Notes: generated by a model not told the origin, from the sequence alone. Positions 1 to 9,391 are shown, numbered from the stretch's first letter. The stretch: 15,085 nt of DNA from Paenibacillaceae bacterium UBA6304 (GCA_002439285.1 DJTQ01000324.1:1-15085); one strand, 5' to 3'. Numbers and translations are program-made.

Positions 1-2531
1 ATCCGATCATACAGATCCTCGATAACCTCTTTACCGTCTTGAATCACGCTAACAGTAAAGCCTTTATCTGTTCCGCAGTCTTCTTCACGGACGATAACGT
101 CTTGTGCTACGTCAACCAGACGACGAGTCAAGTATCCGGAGTCAGCTGTCCGAAGCGCGGTATCCGCCAAACCTTTCCGCGCGCCGTGAGTCGAAAGGAA
201 ATACTCGAGGACGGTCAGACCTTCGCGGAAGTTCGATTTGATTGGGAGCTCGATGATCCGACCGGATGGGTTGGCCATCAGACCCCGCATACCGCCGAGC
301 TGAGTGATCTGCGATTTGTTACCGCGCGCCTTGGAGTCCACCATGAGCATGATGGAATTGTAGCGGTCCATCGATTTCATGAGCACTTCGGTAATTTGAT
401 CTTTCGCTTTGGACCAGATATCGATAACGCGGTCATAACGTTCTTCGTTCGTAATAAGACCCCGGCGGTACTGTGTGGTAATCACATGCACCTTGTCATC
501 CGACTCACGCAAGATGGCCTGTTTCTCATCCGGTACGATTACGTCGGATACAGCGATACTAACGCCGGCACGAGTCGAATACGTGAATCCGGTTTGTTTG
601 ATTCTGTCCAAAATGATCGAAGTTTCGGTAGTGTGATAAATCTCAAAGCATCGGCCGATAATCTCGCCGAGATATTCTTTACCTACACCGCCGGCTTGTT
701 TAGCATTCATAATCCGATCCCAGACATTCTCGCCTTTTCCGTGGATAAAGTAGTCATCCGGCGTGCCTTGGAAAAGGTTAACTCTTGTCGGTTCATTAAT
801 ATACGGGAAGCTGGCCGGGAAGATATCGTTAAAGATAATTTTCCCTACAGTCGTAATGAGCAGTGCATTTTGTTGTGCTTCCGTAAATCCGGTCTTGCCG
901 AGTGCCTTGGCAGGAATGGCTACGCGAGCGTGCAACGAAGCCGTACCGCGTTGATAAGCGGAGAATGCTTCATTCACGGAGCCAAGAATCATGCCGGCGC
1001 CCTTCGCTTCATTGTTATCCATGGTCAGATAGTAGGAACCGAGGACCATATCCTGCGAAGGGGTTACAACCGGTTTGCCGTCTTTCGGGTTCAGGATGTT
1101 ACCGGACGCCAGCATCAGAATGCGAGCTTCCGCCTGAGCTTCCGCAGACAACGGTACGTGGACGGCCATTTGGTCACCGTCAAAGTCGGCATTGTAAGCC
1201 GTACATACGAGCGGGTGAAGCCGGATCGCGCGACCTTCGACGAGGATCGGCTCAAACGCTTGAATCCCGAGTCTATGAAGCGTAGGGGCACGGTTCAGCA
1301 GAACCGGGTGCTCTTTAATAACTTCTTCAAGTACATCCCATACTTCAGGGCTGACGCGTTCCACTTTGCGTTTAGCGCTCTTAATATTATGAGCAAGGCC
1401 TTTGTTGACCAGCTCTTTCATAACGAACGGTTTGAACAGTTCCAATGCCATTTCTTTTGGCAAACCGCATTGGTACATTTTCAGGTAAGGACCTACGACG
1501 ATAACGGAACGACCGGAATAGTCAACCCGTTTACCGAGGAGGTTCTGCCGGAAGCGTCCTTGTTTACCCTTCAGCATATGGCTGAGGGATTTCAAAGGAC
1601 GGTTACCCGGGCCTGTGACCGGACGGCCACGGCGGCCGTTATCGATCAAGGCATCAACGGCTTCCTGCAGCATCCGTTTTTCATTTTGTACGATAATGTC
1701 CGGAGCGCCGAGATCAAGCAGGCGTTTCAGACGGTTATTCCGGTTAATTACCCGGCGGTACAAATCGTTAAGGTCAGACGTTGCAAAACGTCCACCGTCC
1801 AGCTGTACCATCGGGCGAAGTTCCGGAGGAATAACCGGAAGTACGTCGAGGATCATCCATTCCGGCTCATTGCCGGAGCTTTTGAACGCTTCGATAACTT
1901 CCAGGCGTTTAATCGCCCGGTTGCGACGCTGGCCTTGGGCCGTGCGCAGCTCTTCTTTCAAGAATTCCAGTTCCTTGTCGATATCGATATCCTGAAGCAG
2001 TTTTTTAACCGCTTCAGCGCCCATGCCGGCATGGAATCCGTAGCCGTACTTTTCACGATAGCTGCGATATTCCTTCTCGGACAGAAGCTGTTTTTTCTCC
2101 AGCGGAGTTTCTCCTGGATCGGTAACGACATAGGATGCAAAATAAATAATCTCTTCCAGTGAGCGCGGCGACATATCCAGCGCCAGACCCATCCGGCTAG
2201 GGATTCCTTTAAAATACCAAATATGCGATACCGGTGCAGCCAATTCGATATGACCCATCCGCTCGCGGCGGACTTTCGCTCTCGTTACTTCAACGCCGCA
2301 GCGATCGCAGACAACGCCTTTGTAACGAACCCGTTTATATTTACCGCAATGACATTCCCAGTCTTTGGTCGGGCCAAAAATCTTCTCGCAAAACAGCCCT
2401 TCCTTTTCCGGCTTCAATGTACGGTAGTTAATCGTTTCCGGTTTCTTTACTTCTCCGCGGGACCAAGAACGAATTTTATCTGGGGAAGCAAGCCCAATTT
2501 TCATATATTCGAAGTTGTTGACGTCCAACAA
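1..2531 (-). CDS. rpoC: RNA polymerase subunit beta' (RpoC), 3' end beyond the window
   Basis: Encodes the clamp and active-site subunit of RNA polymerase. I translated about 843 codons of a protein usually near 1,200 residues; the rest lies off the left edge. The start is a TTG at 2531, giving [14 protein letters not shown], with AAGGAGG at 2540-2546 eight bases upstream. The N-terminal zinc ribbon has Cys60, Cys62, Cys75 and Cys78. The metal-binding loop NADFDGDQM is at residues 447-455 (positions 1167-1193), with Asp449, Asp451 and Asp453 chelating the catalytic Mg2+. Near the left edge are the bridge helix ([20 protein letters not shown]) and Cys819, which matches the first ligand of the second zinc site; its partners and the trigger loop are outside the window. 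The gene lies 84 bp after rpoB with no visible promoter or terminator between, so it is cotranscribed. A long antisense frame covers much of it and is not a gene. Confidence 0.98.
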   Translation of the reverse strand, partial: MLDVNNFEYMKIGLASPDKIRSWSRGEVKKPETINYRTLKPEKEGLFCEKIFGPTKDWECHCGKYKRVRYKGVVCDRCGVEVTRAKVRRERMGHIELAAPVSHIWYFKGIPSRMGLALDMSPRSLEEIIYFASYVVTDPGETPLEKKQLLSEKEYRSYREKYGYGFHAGMGAEAVKKLLQDIDIDKELEFLKEELRTAQGQRRNRAIKRLEVIEAFKSSGNEPEWMILDVLPVIPPELRPMVQLDGGRFATSDLNDLYRRVINRNNRLKRLLDLGAPDIIVQNEKRMLQEAVDALIDNGRRGRPVTGPGNRPLKSLSHMLKGKQGRFRQNLLGKRVDYSGRSVIVVGPYLKMYQCGLPKEMALELFKPFVMKELVNKGLAHNIKSAKRKVERVSPEVWDVLEEVIKEHPVLLNRAPTLHRLGIQAFEPILVEGRAIRLHPLVCTAYNADFDGDQMAVHVPLSAEAQAEARILMLASGNILNPKDGKPVVTPSQDMVLGSYYLTMDNNEAKGAGMILGSVNEAFSAYQRGTASLHARVAIPAKALGKTGFTEAQQNALLITTVGKIIFNDIFPASFPYINEPTRVNLFQGTPDDYFIHGKGENVWDRIMNAKQAGGVGKEYLGEIIGRCFEIYHTTETSIILDRIKQTGFTYSTRAGVSIAVSDVIVPDEKQAILRESDDKVHVITTQYRRGLITNEERYDRVIDIWSKAKDQITEVLMKSMDRYNSIMLMVDSKARGNKSQITQLGGMRGLMANPSGRIIELPIKSNFREGLTVLEYFLSTHGARKGLADTALRTADSGYLTRRLVDVAQDVIVREEDCGTDKGFTVSVIQDGKEVIEDLYDR

Positions 2532-2590
2532 GGAGCATCCCTCCTTAACCAAGTCCTGATATTGACAATCTCCGGTTATCAATCATCTTC

Positions 2591-2608
2591 GGGCTGCATG
2601 AGCAGCCC
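2591..2608 (-). other. perfect stem-loop between rpoB and rpoC
   Basis: On the transcribed strand, seven bases (GGGCTGC) pair perfectly with GCAGCCC across a TCAT loop. The hairpin begins eight bases after the rpoB stop codon. It is followed by GAAGATGATT rather than a U-run, so it is not a standard intrinsic terminator. It may protect or process the intercistronic mRNA; that role is inferred. Confidence 0.6.
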
Positions 2609-2615
2609 TTGATGT

Positions 2616-5600
2616 TTATTCTACTCCGACTTCCGCACCTTCCAGGTTCAGACTCAGTTTGTCCCCGGACGCGTCGTCTTCATCGTCGATTTCCTTCATC
2701 TCGATCTCTTCTTCGTTTTCGGTAAGGATTTTCACGTCCATACCCAAACTTTGAAGTTCCTTGATCAAGACCTTAAACGATTCCGGCACACCTGGTTCCG
2801 GCACGTTCTCGCCTTTGACGATCGATTCGTAGGTTTTCACCCGGCCGACCACATCATCTGACTTGACGGTCAAAATCTCTTGCAGTGTATAAGCGGCGCC
2901 GTATGCTTCGAGCGCCCAAACTTCCATCTCCCCGAAACGCTGTCCACCGAACTGGGCTTTACCCCCGAGCGGTTGCTGCGTAACAAGCGAGTAAGGACCT
3001 GTCGAGCGGGCATGGATTTTATCATCAACCATGTGCGCCAGCTTGATCATGTGCATGACGCCGACGGTTACTTCACGTTCAAACTCTTCCCCGGTCCGGC
3101 CGTCATACAGTATAGTTTTACCATTTCGTTGCATTCCGGCTTCTTCCATCGTATCGAATACGTCGTACTCGTTCGCACCGTCGAATACCGGAGTAGCCAC
3201 ATGGATGCCGAGCTTCAGCGCAGCCATACCAAGGTGGATTTCCAGCACCTGACCGATGTTCATCCGGGAAGGTACCCCCAGCGGATTCAGTACGACCTGA
3301 ACCGGTGTACCGTCCGGCATGAACGGCATATCTTCCTCAGGTAGAATACGGGCAACGACCCCTTTATTACCATGACGTCCTGCCATCTTATCGCCTTCGG
3401 AAATCTTACGTTTCTGGGCAATATATACCCGAACGAGCTGATTTACGCCTGGTGGCAATTCATCGCCGTTCTCACGGGTAAATACCTTCACATCAACGAC
3501 GATCCCGTCTGTACCGTGTGGTACACGAAGTGATGTATCGCGCACTTCGCGGGCTTTCTCACCGAAGATGGCATGCAAGAGGCGTTCCTCTGCAGTAAGT
3601 TCCGTTACGCCCTTCGGAGTAACCTTGCCGACGAGGATATCGCCTGCGCCGATTTCCGCTCCGACGCGGATGATGCCGCGCTCGTCAAGATTGCGGAGCG
3701 CTTCCTCACCGACATTCGGAATATCGCGGGTGATCTCTTCAGGACCCAGTTTCGTATCACGAGCTTCGGATTCGTATTCTTCGATATGAATCGAAGTGTA
3801 TACATCCTCTTTTACGAGTTTCTCGCTAAGCAAGATCGCATCCTCGTAGTTGTAGCCTTCCCAAGTCATAAATGCAACGACTACGTTCCGGCCGAGCGCC
3901 AATTCGCCCATCTCTGTCGATGGCCCGTCCGCGAGAATATCACCCTTCTTGATGATATCGCCGCGTTTGACGATCGGACGCTGGTTAATGCATGTTCCTT
4001 GGTTCGAACGCATAAATTTGTGTAATTTATGTTTAACAAGGTCGCCCTTAACTTCCTTGCCATCCACCTTCTCAACCCGGCGCAGCCAAATTTCGTTCGC
4101 TGCAGACCGTTCGATAATCCCGTCGTATTTGGAGACAATACATACGCCGGAGTCCTTGGCTGACTTGTGTTCCATCCCGGTTCCGACGAGCGGAGCCTTC
4201 GGAATCAGAAGCGGAACCGCCTGACGCTGCATGTTCGATCCCATCAGAGCACGGTTCGAGTCATCGTTCTCCAAGAAAGGAATCAACGCAGTAGCGACTG
4301 ACACTACCTGTTTCGGCGAAACGTCCATGTAGTCAACCCGGTCGCTCGGCATAGTCAGAATGTTGTCGGATTGCTTGTTATAACGAACGATTACATTCTC
4401 ATCCTGGAATGCACTCTCTTCGGTAAGCACCGCATTCGCCTGAGCGATGATGTAGTTATCCTCTTCATCGGCAGTCAGATAAGCGATTTGATCGGTTACT
4501 TTACCCGTGTTCGGGTCTACCCAACGGTATGGAGCTTCAATGAAACCATACTCATTAATACGGGCAAACGTCGACAAGGAGTTGATCAAACCGATGTTCG
4601 GTCCTTCCGGCGTCTCGATTGGACACATCCGGCCATAGTGGGAGTGATGGACGTCACGAACTTCAAAGCCCGCGCGTTCCCGAGTCAAACCACCAGGTCC
4701 GAGAGCGGACAGACGGCGTTTGTGCGTAAGTTCTGCAAGCGGGTTCGTCTGGTCCATAAACTGGGACAACTGCGAACTGCCGAAGAACTCCTTAATCGAT
4801 GCGATAACCGGACGTATATTGATCAGCGCCTGCGGCGTAATCACATTAGCATCCTGGATCGACATTCTTTCGCGAACAACGCGCTCCATCCGGGACAAAC
4901 CGATGCGGAACTGGTTCTGCAGCAATTCGCCTACGGAACGCAGTCTACGGTTACCTAGATGGTCGATGTCGTCCGTGCTGCCTACGCCGTGAAGCAAGTT
5001 CAGGAAGTAGCTGATCGACGAAATAATGTCGGCCGGCGTAATGTGCTTCACCGATTTATCAATATTGCGGTTTGCGATTACTTTAACAACCTTACCGTCT
5101 TCGAGCGGCGAGAAAATATCGATCGTTTGCAACGGAACATCATTAGCATCAAGAACACCATTGGCAACATGGTAGTTTTTGAAGCCTACCGAGTTCTCCA
5201 AATACGGCAAGATTTGATCCAACAAACGGCGGTCTACCATCTGTCCGGCTTCGGCGATAATTTCACCGGTGCTCGTGTCGATAAGAGACTCAGCTAAGCG
5301 TTGGTTGAACAATCGATTCTTAATGTGAAGCTTCTTATTGATTTTGTAACGGCCGACATTGGCCAAGTCATAGCGCTTTGGATCAAAGAAACGAGCCACC
5401 AATAAACTCTTCGCATTATCGAGAGTAGGCGGTTCACCCGGACGGAGGCGCTCATAGATTTCGATGAGAGCTTTTTCCGTAGAATCGGTATTGTCTTTGT
5501 CTAGCGTGTTGCGAATATATTCATCGTTACCGAGCAAATCCAGAATCTCGGCGTCCGTACCGAAACCAAGTGCGCGAAGAAGTACGGTTACCGGAATTTT

Positions 5601-6161
5601 ACGAGTACGGTCGATCCGGACATAGATAATATCCTTCGCATCCGTCTCCAACTCCAGCCAAGCGCCGCGATTCGGAATTACTGTAGCGGTATAGGTCTTC
5701 TTGCCGTTCTTATCCACTTTAGTGCTGAAATAGACGCTAGGAGAGCGAACCAGCTGGCTGACAATAACCCGTTCCGCACCATTAATAATGAATGTGCCGG
5801 TTTCCGTCATCAGCGGGAAATCTCCCATAAACACTTCCTGCTCTTTGACTTCGCCGGTTTCTTTATTAATGAGCCGGACTTTTACCCGAAGCGGCGCAGC
5901 ATACGTTACATCGCGTTCTTTCGCGTCATCTACTGTATACTTCGGTTCTCCAAGACTGTAATCGATAAACTCCAACACCAGATTTCCGGTGAAATCCTGA
6001 ATCGGCGAGATATCCTGGAACATTTCCCGAAGGCCTTCTTCCAAGAACCACTCGTAGGATTTCTGTTGGATTTCGATCAGGTTCGGAACTTCGAGTACCT
6101 CGTTAATTCGTGCATAACTTCGCCGAGTGCGTCGACCATATTGAACAAGATGTCCTGCCAA
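2616..6161 (-). CDS. rpoB: RNA polymerase subunit beta (RpoB)
   Basis: Encodes the beta subunit, which forms half of the active-site cleft and is the rifamycin target. I place the start at TTG 6161 (1,181 residues, starting (M)[14 protein letters not shown]) rather than the in-frame ATG at 6179. The TTG aligns with the known N-terminus of Bacillus subtilis RpoB (MTGQLVQYG) and has an AGGGGTG Shine-Dalgarno eight bases upstream (6170-6176), whereas the ATG has none. The rifampicin-determining region ([20 protein letters not shown] onward, about residues 461-491) carries the usual Asp470, His480 and Ser485, so the sequence looks rifampicin-sensitive. The [10 protein letters not shown] and [20 protein letters not shown] motifs are intact. 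The C-terminus is short and acidic. Two candidate promoters lie upstream at 6462-6490 and 6225-6253. Confidence 0.98.
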   Translation of the reverse strand: MAGHLVQYGRRTRRSYARINEVLEVPNLIEIQQKSYEWFLEEGLREMFQDISPIQDFTGNLVLEFIDYSLGEPKYTVDDAKERDVTYAAPLRVKVRLINKETGEVKEQEVFMGDFPLMTETGTFIINGAERVIVSQLVRSPSVYFSTKVDKNGKKTYTATVIPNRGAWLELETDAKDIIYVRIDRTRKIPVTVLLRALGFGTDAEILDLLGNDEYIRNTLDKDNTDSTEKALIEIYERLRPGEPPTLDNAKSLLVARFFDPKRYDLANVGRYKINKKLHIKNRLFNQRLAESLIDTSTGEIIAEAGQMVDRRLLDQILPYLENSVGFKNYHVANGVLDANDVPLQTIDIFSPLEDGKVVKVIANRNIDKSVKHITPADIISSISYFLNLLHGVGSTDDIDHLGNRRLRSVGELLQNQFRIGLSRMERVVRERMSIQDANVITPQALINIRPVIASIKEFFGSSQLSQFMDQTNPLAELTHKRRLSALGPGGLTRERAGFEVRDVHHSHYGRMCPIETPEGPNIGLINSLSTFARINEYGFIEAPYRWVDPNTGKVTDQIAYLTADEEDNYIIAQANAVLTEESAFQDENVIVRYNKQSDNILTMPSDRVDYMDVSPKQVVSVATALIPFLENDDSNRALMGSNMQRQAVPLLIPKAPLVGTGMEHKSAKDSGVCIVSKYDGIIERSAANEIWLRRVEKVDGKEVKGDLVKHKLHKFMRSNQGTCINQRPIVKRGDIIKKGDILADGPSTEMGELALGRNVVVAFMTWEGYNYEDAILLSEKLVKEDVYTSIHIEEYESEARDTKLGPEEITRDIPNVGEEALRNLDERGIIRVGAEIGAGDILVGKVTPKGVTELTAEERLLHAIFGEKAREVRDTSLRVPHGTDGIVVDVKVFTRENGDELPPGVNQLVRVYIAQKRKISEGDKMAGRHGNKGVVARILPEEDMPFMPDGTPVQVVLNPLGVPSRMNIGQVLEIHLGMAALKLGIHVATPVFDGANEYDVFDTMEEAGMQRNGKTILYDGRTGEEFEREVTVGVMHMIKLAHMVDDKIHARSTGPYSLVTQQPLGGKAQFGGQRFGEMEVWALEAYGAAYTLQEILTVKSDDVVGRVKTYESIVKGENVPEPGVPESFKVLIKELQSLGMDVKILTENEEEIEMKEIDDEDDASGDKLSLNLEGAEVGVE

Positions 6162-6224
6162 CTTATACCCACCCCTCATGTCTACTCACTTAAAAATTCA
6201 TTGCGAACCCGTGTTTGTACCCTT

Positions 6225-6253
6225 ATAATAGGACCATACGGATTCATCCACAA
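6225..6253 (-). promoter_or_regulatory. possible second (proximal) rpoB promoter
   Basis: TTGTGG (6248-6253) and TATTAT (6225-6230) are separated by 17 bases. The -35 matches consensus at only three of six positions, so this is weaker than the upstream promoter. A start near 6218 would give a leader of about 57 nt to the rpoB TTG. Confidence 0.35.
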
Positions 6254-6461
6254 ATAAAGAAAAGCCCTTATCGAATGCTTTCGAAAAAAGAGCATCATTA
6301 TCCGTGTCATTTCCAGCCTGATGTCCCCATTATTCAGTAGATTTACCCAAAATGTACATAATATACGTAAGTCGATGTGCTTTTATGCATCGAATGCGTA
6401 AAACTATTGACATTTCAGTCAGGTAAAGCCACAAAGGGCATCCTAATGCTGACATTTTATA

Positions 6462-6490
6462 ATAATAACACAACCACTTTTTCAAGTCAA
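6462..6490 (-). promoter_or_regulatory. sigma-A promoter upstream of rpoB
   Basis: The -35 TTGACT (6485-6490) and -10 TATTAT (6462-6467) are separated by exactly 17 bases. The -35 begins one base after the ybxB stop codon, so the promoter lies wholly in the ybxB-rpoB gap. Predicted transcription start is near 6455, giving an untranslated leader of about 290 nt. Within that leader (6162-6455) I see no gene, no clear terminator with a U-run and no recognised riboswitch. It holds a few weak hairpins, such as CGATGTGC/GCATCG around 6373-6392 and ATGCT/AGCAT around 6276-6296. Confidence 0.75.
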
Positions 6491-6491
6491 A

Positions 6492-7091
6492 CTATTTTTT
6501 GGTTGCCTTATAAATCCTATATCCTTTGTCCTTCGTCACTTCCTCAACTCGATCGAAAAGCGACTCCAGCTTTTGCTTCGCCGACGGCGCCCCTTGTTTC
6601 TTCTGGATTACAATCCAAAGTGAACCACCAGACCTCAACCTTTCATGAGCTCCATCAAAAATCGCATGCACGGTTTCTTTACCAGCCCGAATCGGTGGAT
6701 TGGTCAGCACCACATCAAAATTCCGCTCACCTAGCTCCGCAAATAAATCGCTTTGGATAATCGTGACATTGGAAATACGGTTGGCTGCAGCATTTTCTTT
6801 AGCCAATTCTACCGCCCGGCCGTTAACGTCGATCATCGTTACATGGCCCCGGCTCGCCAAATGTGCGGCTGACAGCCCGATCGGTCCATAACCGCAGCCT
6901 ACATCAAGCACATCCGCGTCTACCGGAACCTCCATGGCATCAATCAAAACCCGGCTCCCATAATCCACGCCTCCCTTGGAGAACACGCCCGCATCGCTGA
7001 TAAACCGGAAGGCTTGCCCCCGGAGCGTAGCGTCCCAAACCTTGCGATCATGAGCTGTAACAGGCTGATTGGTATAGTAGTGTTCTGGCAT
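6492..7091 (-). CDS. ybxB: RsmC-like class I SAM-dependent methyltransferase (YbxB family)
   Basis: A 199-residue single-domain Rossmann methyltransferase. Motif I is VLDVGCGYGPIGL (residues 61-73), an acidic residue at the end of strand 2 is Asp88 (TMIDVN), and motif IV is TNPPIRAGKE (130-139). The NPP(I/F/Y) motif is typical of enzymes that methylate an exocyclic amine, and the MTS fold is shared with the RsmC/RlmG guanine-N2 rRNA methyltransferases. An rRNA guanine is therefore the likely target, but the exact site is not readable from sequence. Length and position between rplL and rpoB match B. subtilis YbxB (about 201 aa). The ATG start has GGAGGT at 7101-7106, nine bases upstream. The 273-bp gap upstream holds the rplL terminator and no convincing promoter, so expression may depend on readthrough. 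Confidence 0.9.
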   Translation of the reverse strand: MPEHYYTNQPVTAHDRKVWDATLRGQAFRFISDAGVFSKGGVDYGSRVLIDAMEVPVDADVLDVGCGYGPIGLSAAHLASRGHVTMIDVNGRAVELAKENAAANRISNVTIIQSDLFAELGERNFDVVLTNPPIRAGKETVHAIFDGAHERLRSGGSLWIVIQKKQGAPSAKQKLESLFDRVEEVTKDKGYRIYKATKK

Positions 7092-7309
7092 CTTGCGGTT
7101 ACCTCCGTTTGTCGCTTATAAAAGTATTCAGTCGCTATCTATAGTACGAGAGATCCTTAATATATCATTGACATAAGTTTTTGAGACTGGGGATCCTTTG
7201 CGAACGGATCCTCCACCGGATAAACATTTATCGGAAAAGCATTCCCATAAGATCCATGAGCAACAGAGCACCAGACCCAAAAACAGGATCCCCCGGCCTG
7301 AAACTGCTT

Positions 7310-7342
7310 ATAAACAAACCCCTTGAATGAATTCAAGGGGTT
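7310..7342 (-). terminator. intrinsic terminator after rplL
   Basis: On the minus strand AACCCCTTGAA pairs with TTCAAGGGGTT, an 11-bp perfect stem with a four-base TTCA loop (7317-7342). TTTGTTTAT follows, partly overlapping the stem base. It lies 22 bases past the rplL stop codon and separates the very highly expressed stalk operon from ybxB and rpoBC. Confidence 0.88.
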
Positions 7343-7364
7343 CGTCATTTGTAGAGAAGAGAAA

Positions 7365-7730
7365 TTATTTCACTTCTACAGTTGCGCCTGCTTCTTCCAA
7401 TTTAGCTTTAACAGCTTCTGCTTCTTCTTTACCCACTTTTTCTTTCAGTGGTTTTGGAGCGTTGTCAACCAGGTCTTTTGCTTCTTTCAAGCCCAGGCCA
7501 GTGATTTCGCGAACTACTTTGATTACGTTGATTTTGGACGCGCCTGCATTGTTCAGGATTACGTCGAATTCGCTTTGCTCTTCAGCTGCAGCTGCGCCAG
7601 CGCCGCCACCAGCTACAACTACAGGAGCTGCAGCAGTTACGCCGAATTCTTCTTCAATTGCTTTAACAAGATCGTTCAGTTCAAGAACGGTCATAGCTTT
7701 GATTTCTTCCAAAATTGTTTCTTTACTCAT
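7365..7730 (-). CDS. rplL: ribosomal protein L7/L12 (bL12)
   Basis: The stalk protein that recruits and activates translation GTPases and is present as several dimers per ribosome. At 121 residues it is the usual length. The N-terminal dimerisation helix pair (about 1-30) binds L10. It is followed by the Ala/Gly-rich hinge (about 31-52, containing [15 protein letters not shown]) and the conserved C-terminal domain with [20 protein letters not shown], the factor-binding surface. The ATG start at 7730 has GGAGGT about seven bases upstream. It lies 59 bp after rplJ, in an AT-rich spacer, and is cotranscribed with it. Confidence 0.98.
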   Translation of the reverse strand: MSKETILEEIKAMTVLELNDLVKAIEEEFGVTAAAPVVVAGGGAGAAAAEEQSEFDVILNNAGASKINVIKVVREITGLGLKEAKDLVDNAPKPLKEKVGKEEAEAVKAKLEEAGATVEVK

Positions 7731-7769
7731 GGTAGAACCTCCATTATTTTAATTTAATTAATAATCATA

Positions 7770-7788
7770 CTGCTTGATTCAGAAGCAG
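7770..7788 (-). other. stem-loop in the rplJ-rplL spacer
   Basis: CTGCTT pairs with AAGCAG across a seven-base loop, starting one base past the rplJ stop codon. An AT-rich stretch follows (ATTATTAATTAAATT) without a clean U-run. It may tune processing or the relative yield of L12 over L10; the role is inferred. Confidence 0.45.
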
Positions 7789-7789
7789 C

Positions 7790-8293
7790 TTACGCGCTTG
7801 CTTCTTCTTTGTCTGCAACGGCTTTGACAGCCAGAGCGAAGTTGCGCACTGGTGCTTGAAGCACGCTGAGGAGCATCGAAAGGAGACCTTCGCGGGACGG
7901 AAGTTCCGCCAACGCTTTGATTTGGTCAACGCCGACTACACGGCCTTCAACCACGCCACCTTTTAATTTCAACGCTTCATTCTTCTTAGCGAACTCGTTA
8001 AGAATTTTAGCCGGAGCTACTGCGTCCTCTACACTGAATGCGATAGCCGTAGGGCCAGTCAGCACTTCGTCCAGTTCAGACAGTTCCGCAGCCGCTGTTG
8101 CACGGCGAACGAGCGTATTCTTCAGTACTTGGAATTCTACGCCAGCTTCACGAAGCTGTTTGCGCAATTCCGTAACTTGGGAAACATTCAGACCGCGATA
8201 ATCCGCCACAACGGTCGTTGCACTTTCGCGCAACTTCGAAGTTACGACTTCAACGGCTTCTTGTTTAGCTTGAATTACTTTTGCGTTTGCCAA
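7790..8293 (-). CDS. rplJ: ribosomal protein L10 (uL10)
   Basis: The base of the ribosomal stalk; it binds 23S rRNA next to L11 and carries L12 dimers on its C-terminal helix. I choose the TTG at 8293 ((M)[16 protein letters not shown], 167 residues). The in-frame GTG at 8302 lies inside the AGGAGGTG Shine-Dalgarno, which sits eight bases before the TTG, and the TTG agrees with family N-termini. The core ([20 protein letters not shown], then LKNTLVRRA) and the C-terminal [19 protein letters not shown] helix are intact. The L10-L12 complex is known in B. subtilis to repress its own operon by attenuation, and a matching leader lies directly upstream. Confidence 0.97.
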   Translation of the reverse strand: MANAKVIQAKQEAVEVVTSKLRESATTVVADYRGLNVSQVTELRKQLREAGVEFQVLKNTLVRRATAAAELSELDEVLTGPTAIAFSVEDAVAPAKILNEFAKKNEALKLKGGVVEGRVVGVDQIKALAELPSREGLLSMLLSVLQAPVRNFALAVKAVADKEEASA

Positions 8294-8340
8294 CCTGTAC
8301 ACCTCCTGATAGATTTACTCGGCCTTCTTCACTAACCATG

Positions 8341-8369
8341 AAAAAGACCTCCGCAGAATCACGAAGGCC
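8341..8369 (-). terminator. attenuator hairpin in the L10 leader
   Basis: GGCCUUCG (8362-8369) pairs with CGGAGGUC (8346-8353) over eight positions, two of them G-U, followed directly by U5 (8341-8345). It ends about 48 bases before the rplJ start. Its 3' arm overlaps the alternative partner of CCGCAG (8394-8399), so terminator and antiterminator folds exclude each other. Bound L10-L12 would be expected to favour termination, as described for B. subtilis. Confidence 0.75.
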
Positions 8370-8460
8370 TGACGAATCATCAACCACAGTAACCTGCGGC
8401 ACACTGATATTCTATCACAACACCTCGGTAGGAAATTAAGCCCAATGGCACCTACTGTCT
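8341..8460 (-). ncRNA. L10 leader (autoregulatory rplJL mRNA leader)
   Basis: This resembles the Firmicutes L10 leader that binds the L10(L12)4 complex. On the transcript GUAGG pairs with CCUAC (8428-8455). Inside that stem a short GCC/GGC helix (8440-8449) is set off by a one-sided internal loop (UUAAUUU), giving a kink-turn-like shape. Next, CCGCAG (8394-8399) can pair with CUGUGG just downstream across a GUUA loop, or with CUGCGG (8351-8356), which overlaps the terminator's 3' arm. The last hairpin plus U5 is listed separately. The leader starts near 8502, after the promoter at 8509-8537. Identification rests on motif and structure reading, not a covariance search. Confidence 0.85.
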
Positions 8461-8508
8461 ACGGTAAGCATATTCAAATTGAATTGTCGTATCAAAAACA
8501 ACTTGTTT

Positions 8509-8537
8509 AGTTTACCAAGAGATTCACTCGATGTCAA
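8509..8537 (-). promoter_or_regulatory. sigma-A promoter for rplJL
   Basis: A perfect -35 TTGACA (8532-8537) is followed after 17 bases by TAAACT (8509-8514). Predicted transcription start is near 8502, about 210 nt before the rplJ start codon. It allows stalk proteins to be made independently of the upstream rpmG-rplA transcription unit. Confidence 0.82.
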
Positions 8538-8544
8538 TCCCATT

Positions 8545-8560
8545 ACTCACCGAGGTGAGT
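8545..8560 (-). other. short palindromic stem-loop after rplA
   Basis: ACTCAC pairs with GTGAGT around a CTCG loop, four bases past the rplA stop codon. No U-run follows (AATGGGATTG), so it is not a clear intrinsic terminator. It lies between the rplA 3' end and the rplJ promoter and may mark the 3' end of the upstream mRNA. Confidence 0.45.
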
Positions 8561-8564
8561 GGTA

Positions 8565-9257
8565 TTATCTGTAAACTGTTGTATTAACACGAGCACTAGG
8601 GCCCATCGTCGAAGAAATCGCGATGTTCTTCAAGTACACACCCTTAGCAGCAGCCGGTTTAGCCCGGTTCAATGCGTCCATGAGAGCTTTGAGGTTCTCA
8701 TTCAGTTGTTCGGAAGAGAAAGATACTTTTCCGATTGGCGCATGGATTTGACCTGCTTTATCCAGACGGTACTCGATTTTACCCGCTTTGATTTCTTGAA
8801 CGGCTTTAGTTACGTCAAACGTAACTGTACCTGCTTTAGGGTTAGGCATGAGGCCTTTACCACCGAGCAGACGGCCGAGTTTACCAACTTCACTCATCAT
8901 ATCCGGTGTCGCTACGCAGACATCGAATTCGAACCAGCCTTGTTGGATTTTGTTGATCATGTCTTGATCGCCTACGAAGTCAGCGCCGGCAGCTTCCGCT
9001 TCCTTTGCTTTGTCGCCTTTGGCGAACACCAGAACGCGTTGTGTTTTACCCGTGCCATGAGGCAGGACAACAACACCACGAACGGCTTGGTCTTGTTTAC
9101 GAGGGTCTACGCCCAAACGAACTGCTGCTTCAACGGTTTCGTCGAATTTTGCAGTCGCTGCCTTTTTCACCAGTTCAACGGCTTCTGAAGGCTCATATGT
9201 CGCTTCGCTGTCGATCAGCTTAGCGGCTTCAAGGTATTTCTTACCGTGTTTAGCCAT
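8565..9257 (-). CDS. rplA: ribosomal protein L1 (uL1)
   Basis: L1 forms the mobile stalk at the E site, helps deacylated tRNA leave, and in many bacteria represses the L11-L1 mRNA. At 230 residues it is close to the B. subtilis length. Family signatures include [16 protein letters not shown] at the N-terminus, the segment [20 protein letters not shown], and the central [15 protein letters not shown] motif of the RNA-binding fold. The ATG at 9257 has AAAGGAGG about nine bases upstream. It follows rplK after an unusually structured 164-bp spacer and is probably cotranscribed, since I see no promoter in that spacer. Confidence 0.97.
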   Translation of the reverse strand: MAKHGKKYLEAAKLIDSEATYEPSEAVELVKKAATAKFDETVEAAVRLGVDPRKQDQAVRGVVVLPHGTGKTQRVLVFAKGDKAKEAEAAGADFVGDQDMINKIQQGWFEFDVCVATPDMMSEVGKLGRLLGGKGLMPNPKAGTVTFDVTKAVQEIKAGKIEYRLDKAGQIHAPIGKVSFSSEQLNENLKALMDALNRAKPAAAKGVYLKNIAISSTMGPSARVNTTVYR

Positions 9258-9304
9258 GAAATTGTTCCTCCTTTGTGGTATTAGCGGAATATCCTCCCAC
9301 TGGT

Positions 9305-9348
9305 CTCAAATTAACGAGTTATCCAAAGGGTTAACTTGTTAATTTGAG
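9305..9348 (-). repeat. long imperfect inverted repeat in the rplK-rplA spacer
   Basis: CTCAAATTAAC (9305-9315) and GTTAATTTGAG (9338-9348) are perfect 11-base complements. After one mismatch AGTTA (9317-9321) pairs with TAACT (9332-9336), and after another CC pairs with GG around a four-base loop. The transcript would fold into a long hairpin about 50 bases upstream of the rplA start. There is no U-run on the minus-strand side. It could shield a processing site or control L1 translation; function is inferred. Confidence 0.6.
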
Positions 9349-9362
9349 GCAACTTCCGTCGC
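9349..9362 (-). repeat. GGAA-tetraloop hairpin, copy 2
   Basis: On the transcript GCGAC and GUUGC pair (one G-U) around a GGAA loop, a GNRA-type tetraloop. It abuts the long inverted repeat at 9305-9348. It is nearly identical to the copy at 9392-9405, and the direct repeat covers about 16 bases with one difference. Confidence 0.6.
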
Positions 9363-9391
9363 TTATCTTTGTTGTAATTCTAAGCTGTCAT

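Noticed and set aside
39..2162. A 707-codon open frame on the plus strand opposite rpoC
   Set aside because: The minus strand here encodes textbook RpoC with intact motifs. The antisense frame has no family resemblance and no ribosome site that I can see, and is open because of codon bias in the real gene.
6159..6179. ATG at 6179 as the rpoB start
   Set aside because: No Shine-Dalgarno precedes it, the extra six residues are absent from related RpoB, and the good ribosome site serves the TTG at 6161.
6377..6760. A 127-codon plus-strand frame over the rpoB leader and ybxB end
   Set aside because: Half of it is antisense to ybxB and the rest lies over a clear minus-strand promoter; no ribosome site or family similarity.
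7157..7348. A 63-codon minus-strand frame between rplL and ybxB
   Set aside because: It runs through the rplL terminator hairpin, has no Shine-Dalgarno, and its product shows no recognisable features.
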